From Prescottella equi (GTDB taxonomy: Bacteria > Actinomycetota > Actinomycetes > Mycobacteriales > Mycobacteriaceae): a stretch of DNA of 64,000 nt. Each line of letters starts with the position of its first letter. The stretch's first letter is position 1. The stretch lies in the NCBI RefSeq assembly GCF_020171745.1, contig NZ_JAIVAH010000004.1, positions 124,001 to 188,000 of the forward strand, given 5' to 3'. This document shows, one piece after another, positions 34,002 to 42,770 of the stretch. A program made the position numbers and the translations under genes. The notes under the pieces are model-generated. The model was not told the DNA's origin. It did no database searches and saw only the letters and a list, made by a program, of their open reading frames with translations.

Positions 34002-34039
34002 CGAGAAACGCCCGGTCCGTTCGGACCGGGCGTTTCTCG
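34002..34039. terminator. Bidirectional terminator between chorismate mutase and gabD-like genes
   Basis: An 18-bp perfect stem (CGAGAAACGCCCGGTCCG with its complement around TT) includes AAA and TTT stretches in the arms. It lies between convergent genes and can end transcription from either side. Confidence 0.9.
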
Positions 34040-34060
34040 TCGCTCACTGCTTCTCGTGGC

Positions 34061-35524
34061 TCACTGCAGCGCGATGTACTTGGTCTCGAGGTACTCGGCG
34101 ATCCCCTCGCTGCCGCCCTCACGTCCGAACCCGGAGGACTTGACGCCTCCGAACGGCGCGGCGGTGTCGGAGATGACGCCGCGGTTGACGCCGACCATGC
34201 CGGTCTCCAGGGCGTCGGAGACACGCAGCGCCCGGTCGAGGTCGCGGGTGTAGATATAGGCGGCGAGACCGAACTCGGTGTCGTTGGCGGCCGCGACGGC
34301 TTCCTCCTCGGTGTCGAAGCCGGTGATCGCGGCGACCGGGCCGAACACCTCCTCACGCAGGATCCGCGCCGACGCGGGGACGTCGGCGAGGACGGTCGCG
34401 GGATAGAACCAGCCCGGCCCGCCCGGGGCCTCGCCGCCGAGCAGCACCTTCGCTCCGGCCTGCACGGCGTCGTCGACCAGTTCGGACACGGTGGCGAGCT
34501 GGTCACGATTGATCAGCGGGCCGAGCGTCGTCTCCGGGTCGATACCGGGGCCCATCTTCGACGCTGCCATCCGTTCGGTCAGTTTCGCGGTGAACTCCTC
34601 GCGGACGCTGTTCGCGACGTGGAAACGGTTCGCGGCCGTGCACGCCTCGCCGCCGTTGCGGAGCTTCGCGAGCATCGCACCGTCGACCGCGCTGTCTACG
34701 TCGGCGTCGTCGAACACGACGAACGGCGCGTTGCCGCCGAGCTCCATCGACGTGCGCAGCAGCCCCTTCGCGGACTTCTCGACCAGCAGCCGGCCGACGC
34801 CGGTGGACCCGGTGAAGGTGAGCTTGCGCAGCCGCGGATCCTCGAGCAACGGCTCGGTGACCGCACTCGAATGTGACGTCGGCAGCACCGACAGCACACC
34901 CTGCGGCAGCCCCGCCTCGACGAACAGTTCGGCGAGCGCGAGCATCGTCAGCGGCGTCTCCGACGCGGGCTTGACGATCATGGTGCAGCCGGCGGCCAGC
35001 GCGGGCCCGATCTTGCGGGTACCCATCGCGAGCGGGAAGTTCCACGGAGTGATCGCCAGGCACGGCCCCACCGGCTGCTTCGAGACGAGGATGCGGCCGT
35101 TGCCCGCCGGTGCGGCCTGGTAGCGGCCCTCCATCCGGACCGCCTCCTCGGCGAACCACCGGAAGAACTCGGCGCCGTACTTCACCTCGGCACGGCTCTC
35201 CGGCAGCGCCTTGCCCATCTCGAGCGTCATCAGTTGAGCGAACGTCTCCGCCCTGGTCGTGATCTTGTCGAACACCGACCGCAGCAGCTCGCTGCGCTCA
35301 CGTGCGGGGGTCGCGGCCCAGTCCGCCTGCGCGGCGGCCGCGGCGTCGAGGGCCTTGACGGCGTCGCCGGGACTGGCGTCGGCGACCTCGGTGAGGACGT
35401 CACCGGTCGCGGGGTCGTATACGGGGAACGTGGCGCCGTTCTCGGCATCCACCGGGGTGCCCCCGATCCACAGCTTGGTAGGAACGGCACGAATCAGTTC
35501 GGCTGGGTTCATGACCTCCATCAT
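34061..35524 (-). CDS. gabD: Succinate-semialdehyde dehydrogenase (GabD-type)
   Basis: This aldehyde dehydrogenase family member is expected to oxidise succinic semialdehyde to succinate with NAD(P)+, linking GABA and the 2-oxoglutarate decarboxylase bypass to the TCA cycle. The 487-aa product has catalytic C295 (GGEACTAANR), general base E261 (MELGGNAP), the ITPWNFPLAM cofactor segment and FTGSTGVGR. The C-terminal PFGGVKSSGFGREGG is the GabD signature. ATG 35524 is given; a second ATG four codons later lies too close to GGAGG to be certain. It is divergent from pgi over 77 bases. Confidence 0.92.
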   Translation of the reverse strand: MMEVMNPAELIRAVPTKLWIGGTPVDAENGATFPVYDPATGDVLTEVADASPGDAVKALDAAAAAQADWAATPARERSELLRSVFDKITTRAETFAQLMTLEMGKALPESRAEVKYGAEFFRWFAEEAVRMEGRYQAAPAGNGRILVSKQPVGPCLAITPWNFPLAMGTRKIGPALAAGCTMIVKPASETPLTMLALAELFVEAGLPQGVLSVLPTSHSSAVTEPLLEDPRLRKLTFTGSTGVGRLLVEKSAKGLLRTSMELGGNAPFVVFDDADVDSAVDGAMLAKLRNGGEACTAANRFHVANSVREEFTAKLTERMAASKMGPGIDPETTLGPLINRDQLATVSELVDDAVQAGAKVLLGGEAPGGPGWFYPATVLADVPASARILREEVFGPVAAITGFDTEEEAVAAANDTEFGLAAYIYTRDLDRALRVSDALETGMVGVNRGVISDTAAPFGGVKSSGFGREGGSEGIAEYLETKYIALQ

Positions 35525-35601
35525 GCGCCGGATGAGCGTGCCGCGTGTCGCTCAACGAGAGTCGGCAAGATGTTCGGGAGGACTGCCGATAAGCTTCCTC
35601 C

Positions 35602-37251
35602 ATGAGCACAGACATCACCGGTACCGCAGCCTGGAAGAACCTGGATGCGCATCATCGAGTGATCGAATCTGCCCATCTGCGAGACCTGTTCGCACAGGAT
35701 CCCGCCCGAGGTACCGATCTGACGGTGTCGGCGGGCGACCTGTACGTGGACTACAGCAAACATCGCGTCACCCGCGAAACCCTTGGCCTGCTGGTGGATC
35801 TGGCGCGCGCCGCGCAGGTCGAGCAGCGCCGCGACGACATGTTCGCAGGCGCCCACATCAACACGTCCGAGGACCGCGCGGTGCTGCACACCGCGCTGCG
35901 TCTGCCCGCGGACGCGCAGCTCACCGTCGACGGGCAGGACGTGGTCGCCGACGTGCACGACGTGCTGCGCCGGATGGGCGAGTTCACCGACCGGCTGCGA
36001 TCCGGGCAGTGGCGCGGCGCGACGGGCGAGAAGATCCGCACTGTCGTCAACATCGGTATCGGCGGTTCGGACCTGGGCCCGGTCATGGTGTGCGGCGCGC
36101 TGCGCCACTACGCCGACGCCGGCATCTCGGCGCGCTTCGTCTCCAATGTCGATCCCGCCGACCTGGTGGGCACGCTGGCCGACCTGGACCCGGCCACGAC
36201 GCTGTTCGTCGTCGCTTCCAAGACGTTCTCGACGCTCGAGACGCTGACCAACGCGTCGGCGGCACGCCGTTGGCTGGTCGACGAACTCGGTGAGGACGCG
36301 GTACCCAAGCACTTCGTCGCGGTCTCCACCCATGCGCAGCGGGTCGCGGAGTTCGGCATCGACACCGCCAACATGTTCGGTTTCTGGGACTGGGTCGGCG
36401 GACGCTACTCGGTGGACTCGGCGATCGGGCTGTCGGTGATGGCGGTGATCGGCAAGGAGCGGTTCGCGGAGTTCCTCGACGGTTTCCACACCGTCGACGA
36501 GCACTTCCGGACGGCGCCGCTCGAGCAGAACGCGCCCGCACTCCTGGGCCTGATCGGGGTCTGGTACTCGAGCTTCTTCGACGCCGAATCCCGTGCCGTT
36601 CTTCCGTATTCGAACGATCTGGCGCGATTCGCGGCATACCTGCAGCAGCTCACGATGGAGTCGAACGGCAAGTCGGTGCGCGCCGACGGCTCCCCCGTCA
36701 CCACCAAGACGGGCGAGATCTTCTGGGGCGAGCCTGGCACCAACGGCCAGCACGCCTTCTACCAGTTGCTGCACCAGGGCACCCGTCTGGTGCCGGCCGA
36801 CTTCATCGGGTTCGCCGAGCCCACCGACGACCTGCCCACGTCCGACGGCACCGGCAGCATGCACGACCTGCTCATGAGCAACCTGTTCGCGCAGACCAAG
36901 GTGCTCGCGTTCGGCAAGACCGCCGAGGAGATCGCCGCCGAGGGCACGCCCCCGGAATTGGTGCCGCACAAGGTGATGCCGGGCAACCGTCCGACCACCA
37001 CGATCCTGGCGCCGCGGCTGACGCCGTCGGTGATCGGTCAGCTCATCGCGCTGTACGAGCACCAGGTGTTCGTCGCGGGCGTCATCTGGGGCATCGACTC
37101 GTTCGACCAGTGGGGCGTCGAACTCGGCAAGACCCAGGCACTCGAGCTGGGCCCCGTGCTGACGTCCCCGGAAGCACCTCCGCAGCAGGATGATTCGTCG
37201 ACCGACACGCTGGTGCGCTGGTACCGGAGCCAGCGCGGGCGAGCAGTCTGA
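35602..37251 (+). CDS. pgi: Glucose-6-phosphate isomerase
   Basis: Pgi interconverts glucose-6-phosphate and fructose-6-phosphate. The 549-aa product has [16 protein letters not shown], the signature [19 protein letters not shown], and ESNGKSVR. The terminal region ([20 protein letters not shown]) carries the catalytic Lys and matches family length. The neighbours pcrA, chorismate mutase and pgi reproduce the Rv0946c-Rv0949 block. A TAAGCT element lies just upstream of the ATG and no clear RBS is seen. Confidence 0.98.
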   Translation: MSTDITGTAAWKNLDAHHRVIESAHLRDLFAQDPARGTDLTVSAGDLYVDYSKHRVTRETLGLLVDLARAAQVEQRRDDMFAGAHINTSEDRAVLHTALRLPADAQLTVDGQDVVADVHDVLRRMGEFTDRLRSGQWRGATGEKIRTVVNIGIGGSDLGPVMVCGALRHYADAGISARFVSNVDPADLVGTLADLDPATTLFVVASKTFSTLETLTNASAARRWLVDELGEDAVPKHFVAVSTHAQRVAEFGIDTANMFGFWDWVGGRYSVDSAIGLSVMAVIGKERFAEFLDGFHTVDEHFRTAPLEQNAPALLGLIGVWYSSFFDAESRAVLPYSNDLARFAAYLQQLTMESNGKSVRADGSPVTTKTGEIFWGEPGTNGQHAFYQLLHQGTRLVPADFIGFAEPTDDLPTSDGTGSMHDLLMSNLFAQTKVLAFGKTAEEIAAEGTPPELVPHKVMPGNRPTTTILAPRLTPSVIGQLIALYEHQVFVAGVIWGIDSFDQWGVELGKTQALELGPVLTSPEAPPQQDDSSTDTLVRWYRSQRGRAV

Positions 37252-37253
37252 GA

Positions 37254-38054
37254 TCACGCGGCGTGCGGATGGCTCCATCCGTACGTCGTGTAGACGCGTC
37301 CGTCGCGGTCGACGAGCCGGGCAGCCAGTTCCTGCTGTTCGAGCCACGTGACGGCACCGACGCCGCGCCGGAGCGCCGCTCCGGCCGCGCCGTGAGCCCA
37401 CAGCGCATCCTCCGCCAGCACCGACACCTGCTCCCACTCCCCGCCGACAGGGTCGTGGCCGGCGAACGTGGCGTCCGTGCCGGCGGTGGCGAGGGCAGTC
37501 TCCGTCGGCAGTTCGATCGCACCGTTGCCCGGCACCGGTACCTGCCAGCCACCGGCCGGGCAGTGTCCCTCGGTGGCGACGTCGAAGCCGATCCGCACCA
37601 ACACCCCGCACTCGAGTTCGTGGGCCACGAGCGCCGCCGCCCGATCGACCGTGTCGGCCTTCGCGATGCCCGCGATGTCGAACGACGCACCCCACGGCGC
37701 GAGGACGGTGTCGTCGTCGATCTGGACGTCCGCGAACGTCGGCGTCGGATGGATCGACGGCACGCCGGCCAGTGAGTCCTCGACCGCGAGCGGACTGACC
37801 GCCCCGTCCGTCATCCGCGCCACCCACAGCGCCGACCGCAGCAGTCTCGCCAGACGGACACTGACCCGGACGGGCAGCCCCTGGGCCAGGTTGACGGCGT
37901 GGATCTCGGCGTCACCCCGCTGCAGGCTGCAGGCGGCTTCCGCCTCGGCGACCAGGGAGCCCACCAGCGCCACCGCGGGCCCGAGGGCCGCTCCCTCCGT
38001 CACCTGGACTTCGATCTCCTCGCCCCAGGCGCTCCATCGCGTGTCGACCAACAT
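37254..38054 (-). CDS. ApbE-family FAD:protein FMN transferase, divergent
   Basis: ApbE-family proteins covalently attach FMN to Thr or Ser of target proteins in the envelope. The 266-aa product has the family core in altered form: DIAGIAKADTVDRAA replaces the usual DLGGIAKGYAVDR, and RIGFDVATEGH and ATAGTD replace the Mg/FAD-binding segments. No lipoprotein signal is present, so it may act in the cytoplasm or have lost export. ATG 38054 has GGAGGCACGGAG upstream. The frame stays open far beyond the start, but that part is antisense to the crotonase. The gene ends three bases after the pgi stop, convergent with it. Confidence 0.8.
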   Translation of the reverse strand: MLVDTRWSAWGEEIEVQVTEGAALGPAVALVGSLVAEAEAACSLQRGDAEIHAVNLAQGLPVRVSVRLARLLRSALWVARMTDGAVSPLAVEDSLAGVPSIHPTPTFADVQIDDDTVLAPWGASFDIAGIAKADTVDRAAALVAHELECGVLVRIGFDVATEGHCPAGGWQVPVPGNGAIELPTETALATAGTDATFAGHDPVGGEWEQVSVLAEDALWAHGAAGAALRRGVGAVTWLEQQELAARLVDRDGRVYTTYGWSHPHAA

Positions 38055-38214
38055 GACGTGCTCCGTGCCTCCGTGCGAACCGGTTGGGCACCGGCGCGGA
38101 CAAACGGGTTCATTTCCTCCAATTATGCGCTCGCAGGCAACGGACCGGATCGGCCGCGATGCCGATTCGACGTCGAACTCGCTGATTCGGCCCAGCCGCG
38201 CGGACGGCCGCGGG

Positions 38215-38220
38215 TAGCGT
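38215..38220 (+). promoter_or_regulatory. -10 element (TAGCGT) of the crotonase gene
   Basis: TAGCGT lies 6 bases before the ATG with no Shine-Dalgarno sequence, a leaderless arrangement. Confidence 0.5.
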
Positions 38221-38226
38221 CGAATC

Positions 38227-38994
38227 ATGCCGGTACGCAGCGAGAAGACCGGGCCCGTCACGACGATCGTGCTGTCTCGACCCGAGGTCCGCAACGCCGT
38301 GGACGGTCCCACCGCCGCGGCCCTCGCCGCTGCCTTCCGGGAGTTCGACGACGATCCGGACGCCGCGGTCGCGGTGCTGTGGGGCGAGGGCGGCACGTTC
38401 TGCGCCGGTGCCGATCTCAAGGCGCTCGGGACCGAGCGGTCCAACCACGTCACCCCGGACGGTGACGGCCCGATGGGACCCACGCGGATGTGCCTGTCCA
38501 AGCCGGTGATCGCCGCCGTGTCCGGCCATGCGGTGGCCGGCGGCCTCGAGCTGGCGTTGTGGGCGGACCTGCGAATCGCGGAGGCGGACAGCGTCTTCGG
38601 AGTGTTCTGTCGGCGCTGGGGAGTACCGCTCATCGACGGGGGCACCGTGCGTCTGCCGCGCATCGTCGGCGCCGGGCGGGCGATGGACCTCGTGCTCACC
38701 GGGCGGGCGGTCGGCGCCGAGGAGGCCCTCGCGATCGGCCTGGTGAACCGCGTGGTGCCACCCGGTCGGGCCCGCGCCGCCGCCGAGGAACTGGCGGCCG
38801 AACTGGCGGCGTTCCCGCAGACGTGCCTGCGGGAGGACCGCATGTCGGTGCTCGAGCAGGAAGGCCTGTCCGAGCAGGACGCGCTGGCAGGCGAGTTCCG
38901 GCACGGGATGGTGGCCGTGACCGTCGACGCCATGTCCGGTGCGGCGCGATTCACGGCCGGCGAGGGACGGCACGGCAGCTTCGACAACGCCTGA
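38227..38994 (+). CDS. Enoyl-CoA hydratase/isomerase-family protein (crotonase fold)
   Basis: The 255-aa protein has the crotonase core: GGTFCAGADLKAL (oxyanion hole), AVSGHAVAGGLELALWADLRIA and RLPRIVGAGRAMDLVLTGRAV. The first catalytic Glu (GGLE) is present, but the second, usually in FGxPE, is replaced by Cys (FGVFCRRWG). A standard hydratase reaction is therefore doubtful, and another crotonase reaction on a CoA ester is more likely. ATG 38227 is leaderless. The gene is followed after 17 bases by the acyltransferase gene, which could share the acyl-CoA substrate. Confidence 0.87.
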   Translation: MPVRSEKTGPVTTIVLSRPEVRNAVDGPTAAALAAAFREFDDDPDAAVAVLWGEGGTFCAGADLKALGTERSNHVTPDGDGPMGPTRMCLSKPVIAAVSGHAVAGGLELALWADLRIAEADSVFGVFCRRWGVPLIDGGTVRLPRIVGAGRAMDLVLTGRAVGAEEALAIGLVNRVVPPGRARAAAEELAAELAAFPQTCLREDRMSVLEQEGLSEQDALAGEFRHGMVAVTVDAMSGAARFTAGEGRHGSFDNA

Positions 38995-39011
38995 CGGTAA
39001 CGTCCGCCCTC

Positions 39012-40283
39012 ATGGACCGGCTGACGATGGTGGACGAGATCTTCCTGCGCAGGCACCACGGCTACGGGATGCCGATCGTGATGCAGGGCCTGTGGCGCAC
39101 CGCCGACGCGGTGGACATCCGGGTGCTCGAGGCGGTGCACGACGCCCTCTCGCGGGGTGCGCTCGGCCGCCGTGTGGTCCGGCCCCAGGTGCCGGGCGCC
39201 CGAATGCGGTGGGAGGCGTCCACCGCCACCCTCCCGCTGCGCTACGAGACGCACCCGGTCGACGACGTCGTGGCGTGGGCCGACGCGCGCGCCGACGTGG
39301 ACGTCGATCCGGAGCACGGGCCCGCGTGGGCCCTGTCCGCGGCGCCCACGCCCGACGGCGGCACCGCGATCTCGCTGGTGTGTTCGCACGTCGTCGCGGA
39401 CGCGCGCGGGCTCATGGCGGCCGCGGGCGCCGCGATCACCGGCAGGTCCCCGGCCCCCTCCCCGGCTCGGACCTCGGACGTCGCCGATGCCGCGCGGACC
39501 GTCGGTGCCGTGCTGATCGACGGCGCGACGGCCTCGCTGGGCCTGGCGTTCAGCGCGAACCGGCGCCGGGAGCTGCGCGAATTCCGCGCGGCCGCGGCGG
39601 CCGATCGCCGGCCGGACAGCACGCACGTCACGACCGGGACGGTCACCGCGATCGTCGACGTCGACGCCGCGGCGTGGGAGGCGGCGGCCGCAGCGGAGGG
39701 CGGCACCGCGAACGGCCTGTTCATCGCGCTGGTCACTGCGATCGCGGACGCGGCCGGTGTTCCGATGCCGCTGCACATCAGCGTGCCGGTCGACACCCGC
39801 GCGTCCGACACCGTCGACAACGCGATGGTGATCACCGAAGTGGTTGTGACACCGAACGATTCGCTGGCCGACATCCGCCGGCTGAGCCGGGAAGCGTTCG
39901 CCCGGCCACCGATGGGTGCCCCGTCGGGCTTCCCCGAGGAGATCGCGCAGATCCTGCCCGACCGCATCGCGAACCGCCTGACCGCCGGGGCCGGGGAGCG
40001 CGACGCGCTGTGCTCGAACATCGGCCGGATCCCCGACTCGCTGGCATCACTCGGCCCCTATCGGACCACCGGCGTCGCGACCCGCGCGATGCACCCGGGA
40101 CTGTCCGCGGATCGTCCGGCGTCGACGACCACGCGAGTGTCGGGCTACCTCTCCTCGCACGGCGACACGTACACGTTGTCGCTGGTCGGGGTGGATCCAC
40201 AGCATTTCGGAAACTCCGAACGTCTCCGCGACCTGGCCGTCGCGCAGCTCGAGAAGTGGGGGCTCGCGGCGCGCCCGTGGTGA
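39012..40283 (+). CDS. Condensation/PapA-like acyltransferase-superfamily protein
   Basis: The 423-aa soluble protein has the chloramphenicol-acetyltransferase-like fold used by NRPS condensation domains, PapA5 and WS/DGAT enzymes. The catalytic-type motif is CSHVVADARG, with H126 and D130 (HxxxD). LHISVPVDTRASDTVDNAMV matches the conserved second-half segment, and a final DxxG-like region follows. It probably makes an ester or amide from acyl-CoA or acyl carrier substrates, but the product is unknown. There is no carrier domain nearby. TAACGT lies 8 bases upstream of the ATG. The RHH operator array begins five bases after the stop. Confidence 0.72.
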   Translation: MDRLTMVDEIFLRRHHGYGMPIVMQGLWRTADAVDIRVLEAVHDALSRGALGRRVVRPQVPGARMRWEASTATLPLRYETHPVDDVVAWADARADVDVDPEHGPAWALSAAPTPDGGTAISLVCSHVVADARGLMAAAGAAITGRSPAPSPARTSDVADAARTVGAVLIDGATASLGLAFSANRRRELREFRAAAAADRRPDSTHVTTGTVTAIVDVDAAAWEAAAAAEGGTANGLFIALVTAIADAAGVPMPLHISVPVDTRASDTVDNAMVITEVVVTPNDSLADIRRLSREAFARPPMGAPSGFPEEIAQILPDRIANRLTAGAGERDALCSNIGRIPDSLASLGPYRTTGVATRAMHPGLSADRPASTTTRVSGYLSSHGDTYTLSLVGVDPQHFGNSERLRDLAVAQLEKWGLAARPW

Positions 40284-40287
40284 GGAG

Positions 40288-40370
40288 TGGTGCCACGCGG
40301 CACCAAACTGGCACCACATTTTTCTCGATGATCATTTACATGGCACCAAACTGATGCCATAGTGGTGCCA
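40288..40370. promoter_or_regulatory. Operator array of six TGGTGCCA/TGGCACCA half-sites
   Basis: Half-sites lie at 40288-40295, 40298-40305, 40309-40316, 40341-40348, 40352-40359 (one mismatch) and 40363-40370. They form two blocks of three on either side of an AT-rich core (40317-40340). Block A contains TGGTGCC-ACGC-GGCACCA, a perfect inverted repeat. Block B reaches the ATG of the RHH gene. Short repeated half-sites are typical of ribbon-helix-helix operators, so autoregulation by the adjacent gene is likely. Confidence 0.8.
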
Positions 40371-40885
40371 TGAACCTGGAACCGTACGTCAGCGCCCTGC
40401 AACACGACCTCGCGGTCGCGGCCGAGGCCGGCGGCCCCGAAGCCCGCGACCTTGCGGAGCGACTGACCGCGCCGCTCGACTCGGCGGTGCGCCTGGCTCT
40501 GCTCGACGCCCTGTCCGCGGCAGCCGGCGAGATCACCCGCGATCTCGCGCCGGGCTCGGTCGATCTGCGCCTGCGTGGTCGCGAGCCGAGTTTCGTCGTC
40601 ACTCCCCCGCCCGCGGAACCCGCGCGCGACAGCGACGAACTACCGAGCCCCGAACCGTCGTCCCGGGGCGCCGAGGTCGACGAGGGCCCGATGACCCGGA
40701 TCAATCTCCGCCTGCCGCAGGACCTCAAGGACCGGGTCGAGGATGCGGCCCGAGTCGCCGGGATGTCCGTCAACGCCTGGCTCGTCCGCTCCGCCGCAGC
40801 AGCCCTCGAGGAGGTCGGCGGACCGCGCCGGCCCGAGCGTCGCGCCCCGACGGGCGGCGACCGCTTCACCGGCTGGGTCCGCTGA
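40370..40885 (+). CDS. Ribbon-helix-helix (HicB/CopG-like) regulator
   Basis: The 171-aa protein has a helical N-terminal domain (1-60), a Pro/Glu/Ser-rich linker and a C-terminal ribbon-helix-helix at about 108-148 (MTRINLRLPQDLKDRVEDAA, then RVAGMSVNAWLVRSAAAALEE). It ends in a conserved-looking basic tail (GGDRFTGWVR). Although HicB-like, no HicA toxin gene is present. It is followed by DUF4097 and a DrrAB-type exporter, and its start codon overlaps the last half-site of the operator array. It is most likely the autoregulator of this cassette, perhaps responding through the N-terminal domain. Confidence 0.82.
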   Translation: MNLEPYVSALQHDLAVAAEAGGPEARDLAERLTAPLDSAVRLALLDALSAAAGEITRDLAPGSVDLRLRGREPSFVVTPPPAEPARDSDELPSPEPSSRGAEVDEGPMTRINLRLPQDLKDRVEDAARVAGMSVNAWLVRSAAAALEEVGGPRRPERRAPTGGDRFTGWVR

Positions 40886-40929
40886 CCTCTCGCCGCCCGC
40901 ATCCCGAACATCACACACCGAGGATCACG

Positions 40930-41775
40930 ATGCCCACTTTCAGTACCACCGAACCGATTTCGGCCACGCTCTCGTTCGTGGTCGGCGAAGCCACCGTCAC
41001 CGCCTCCGACCGCGACGACACGGTCGTGGAGATCCGCCCGAGCGACCCGCACCGCGAACTGGACGTACGCGCGGCCGAGCAGACCCGCGTCGAGTACGCG
41101 TCGGGACGACTGGTCGTCAAGGCGCCCCGGCCCCGCGTGCTCGGCGTGTGGGGCAAGGTCGGGTCGATCGACATCGCCGTCGAACTGCCGACCGGCTCCG
41201 CGGTCGAGTCCGACACGTCCGTGGGCGCATTCCGTTCCACCGGCCGACTCGGCACCTGCCGACTGAAGACCGCGACGGGCGACATCCGGCTCGACGGCAC
41301 CGGCGATCTGACCGTGAACACCGGCGCCGGCGCGATCACGGTCGAGAGCGTCGGCGGTGACGCCGATCTGTCGACCGCTTCGGGCCGGATCGAGGTCCGC
41401 CGCATCGACGGCAACGCCCTCGTCGAGAACTCCAACGGACACAACCGGATCGGCTCCGTCGCCGGGAATCTTCGGGTCAAGACCGCCAACGGCGACGTCG
41501 TCGTCGGCAGCGCCGGGGGTGACGTCGACGCCGCGACCGCCAACGGCGAGATCCGGATCGGCGAGGTGACGCGGGGCGTCGTGGCGCTGCGCACCGGGAA
41601 CGGCGAGGTCGAGGCCGGTATCCGCGCGGGCACCGCCGCGCGCGTCGACGCCCACACCTCGTTCGGCCAGGTCCACAACCTTCTCACCGAGGCCTCCGGC
41701 CCCGCTGCGACCGAGGAGCGGGTCGAACTGCGGGCGCGGACGAGCTTCGGCGACATCATCGTTCGCCGCTCCTGA
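40930..41775 (+). CDS. DUF4097 beta-strand repeat protein
   Basis: The 281-aa protein is made of short beta repeats of the DUF4097 (putative adhesin) type. Recurrent units are LKTATGDIRLDG, LSTASGRIEVRRI, VENSNGHNRIGSV, VKTANGDVVVGSA and ATANGEIRIG. These should build a right-handed beta-solenoid of about eight to nine turns. No signal peptide is seen, so it acts inside the cell or through a partner. In actinobacteria this family often stands between an RHH regulator and a DrrA-type exporter, as here. The function is unknown; a scaffold or sensor role is inference. Confidence 0.85.
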   Translation: MPTFSTTEPISATLSFVVGEATVTASDRDDTVVEIRPSDPHRELDVRAAEQTRVEYASGRLVVKAPRPRVLGVWGKVGSIDIAVELPTGSAVESDTSVGAFRSTGRLGTCRLKTATGDIRLDGTGDLTVNTGAGAITVESVGGDADLSTASGRIEVRRIDGNALVENSNGHNRIGSVAGNLRVKTANGDVVVGSAGGDVDAATANGEIRIGEVTRGVVALRTGNGEVEAGIRAGTAARVDAHTSFGQVHNLLTEASGPAATEERVELRARTSFGDIIVRRS

Positions 41776-41807
41776 CCGGGGCGGACCACCACTCGAAAGG
41801 CGGAACT

Positions 41808-42770
41808 ATGACGGCCACGGTTTCCACAGCATCAGCAGTTCGAGTTCGATCCCTCCGGAAGTCGTTCGGGGACAAGGTGGTTCTCGACGGCATCGACCTC
41901 GACATCACCGAGGGCACCATCTTCTCCCTACTCGGCCCCAACGGCGCCGGCAAGACCACGGTGGTAAGTATCCTGTCCACACTCGTCCGGCCGGACGCCG
42001 GCGAGGTTCGGGTGGCGGGCCACGACCTGGGGCGCAATCCCGACGCGATCCGGTCGGCGATCGGTGTCACCGGCCAGTTCTCGGCGGTGGACGGCCTGCT
42101 GACCGGCGCCGAGAACCTCACGCTCATGGCGGATCTCCATCGCCTCGATCGGCGCGACGAGCGCCGGCGCACCGCGGAACTGCTCGAGCGGTTCGACCTC
42201 ACCGAGGCCGCGTCCAAGCCGGCGGCGAGCTACTCGGGCGGCATGCGGCGCCGACTCGATCTCGCGATGACGCTCGTCGGGCGTCCGCGCATCATCTTCC
42301 TGGACGAGCCGACGACGGGACTCGACCCGCGCAGTCGCCGCACCATGTGGGACATCGTGCGAGAACTGGTGGCCGACGGCGTCACCATCTTCCTCACCAC
42401 GCAGTACCTCGACGAGGCCGATCAACTGGCGGACCGGATCGCGCTGCTCGATCAGGGCCGACTGGTCGCCGACGGCACCCCGGCCGATCTCAAGCAACTC
42501 GTGCCCGGCGGCCACGTCCGCCTGCGATTCGCGGACATCGACGAACTGTCCTCGGCTGCACTCTCGCTCACCGATTCCACCCGCAACGACGAGACGCTCA
42601 CCCTGCAGGTCCCCGGCGACGGGAGCATCCCGTCGCTGCGGTCGATCCTCGACCGTCTCGACGCCGATTCGATCGAGGTCGCCGACCTCTCGATCCACAC
42701 CCCCGACCTCGACGACGTGTTCTTCGCTCTCACCGCCCGATCCGACTCCCCGCAGGAGGCTTCACGATGA
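41808..42770 (+). CDS. DrrA-family ABC exporter ATP-binding protein
   Basis: The 320-aa ATPase is of the daunorubicin-resistance type, which exports hydrophobic compounds. Walker A is GPNGAGKTT, the signature is SYSGGMRRRLDLAMTL, Walker B is IIFLDEPTTGLDPRSRR, and the switch region is LTTQYLDEADQLADRI. The DrrA C-terminal domain with LDDVFFALT is present. ATG 41808 lies 32 bases after the DUF4097 stop. The stop overlaps the permease start (ATGA), so the two are coupled. The substrate is unknown. Confidence 0.94.
   Translation: MTATVSTASAVRVRSLRKSFGDKVVLDGIDLDITEGTIFSLLGPNGAGKTTVVSILSTLVRPDAGEVRVAGHDLGRNPDAIRSAIGVTGQFSAVDGLLTGAENLTLMADLHRLDRRDERRRTAELLERFDLTEAASKPAASYSGGMRRRLDLAMTLVGRPRIIFLDEPTTGLDPRSRRTMWDIVRELVADGVTIFLTTQYLDEADQLADRIALLDQGRLVADGTPADLKQLVPGGHVRLRFADIDELSSAALSLTDSTRNDETLTLQVPGDGSIPSLRSILDRLDADSIEVADLSIHTPDLDDVFFALTARSDSPQEASR

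Noticed and set aside
35525-37251. Long minus-strand frame opposite pgi
   Set aside because: Composition is Arg/Gly/His-rich without domain features, and pgi on the other strand is certain.
38055-39776. Long open upstream extension of the ApbE-like frame
   Set aside because: It runs antisense through the crotonase and acyltransferase genes, has no family similarity and is typical of GC-rich shadow frames; ATG 38054 has a clear RBS.
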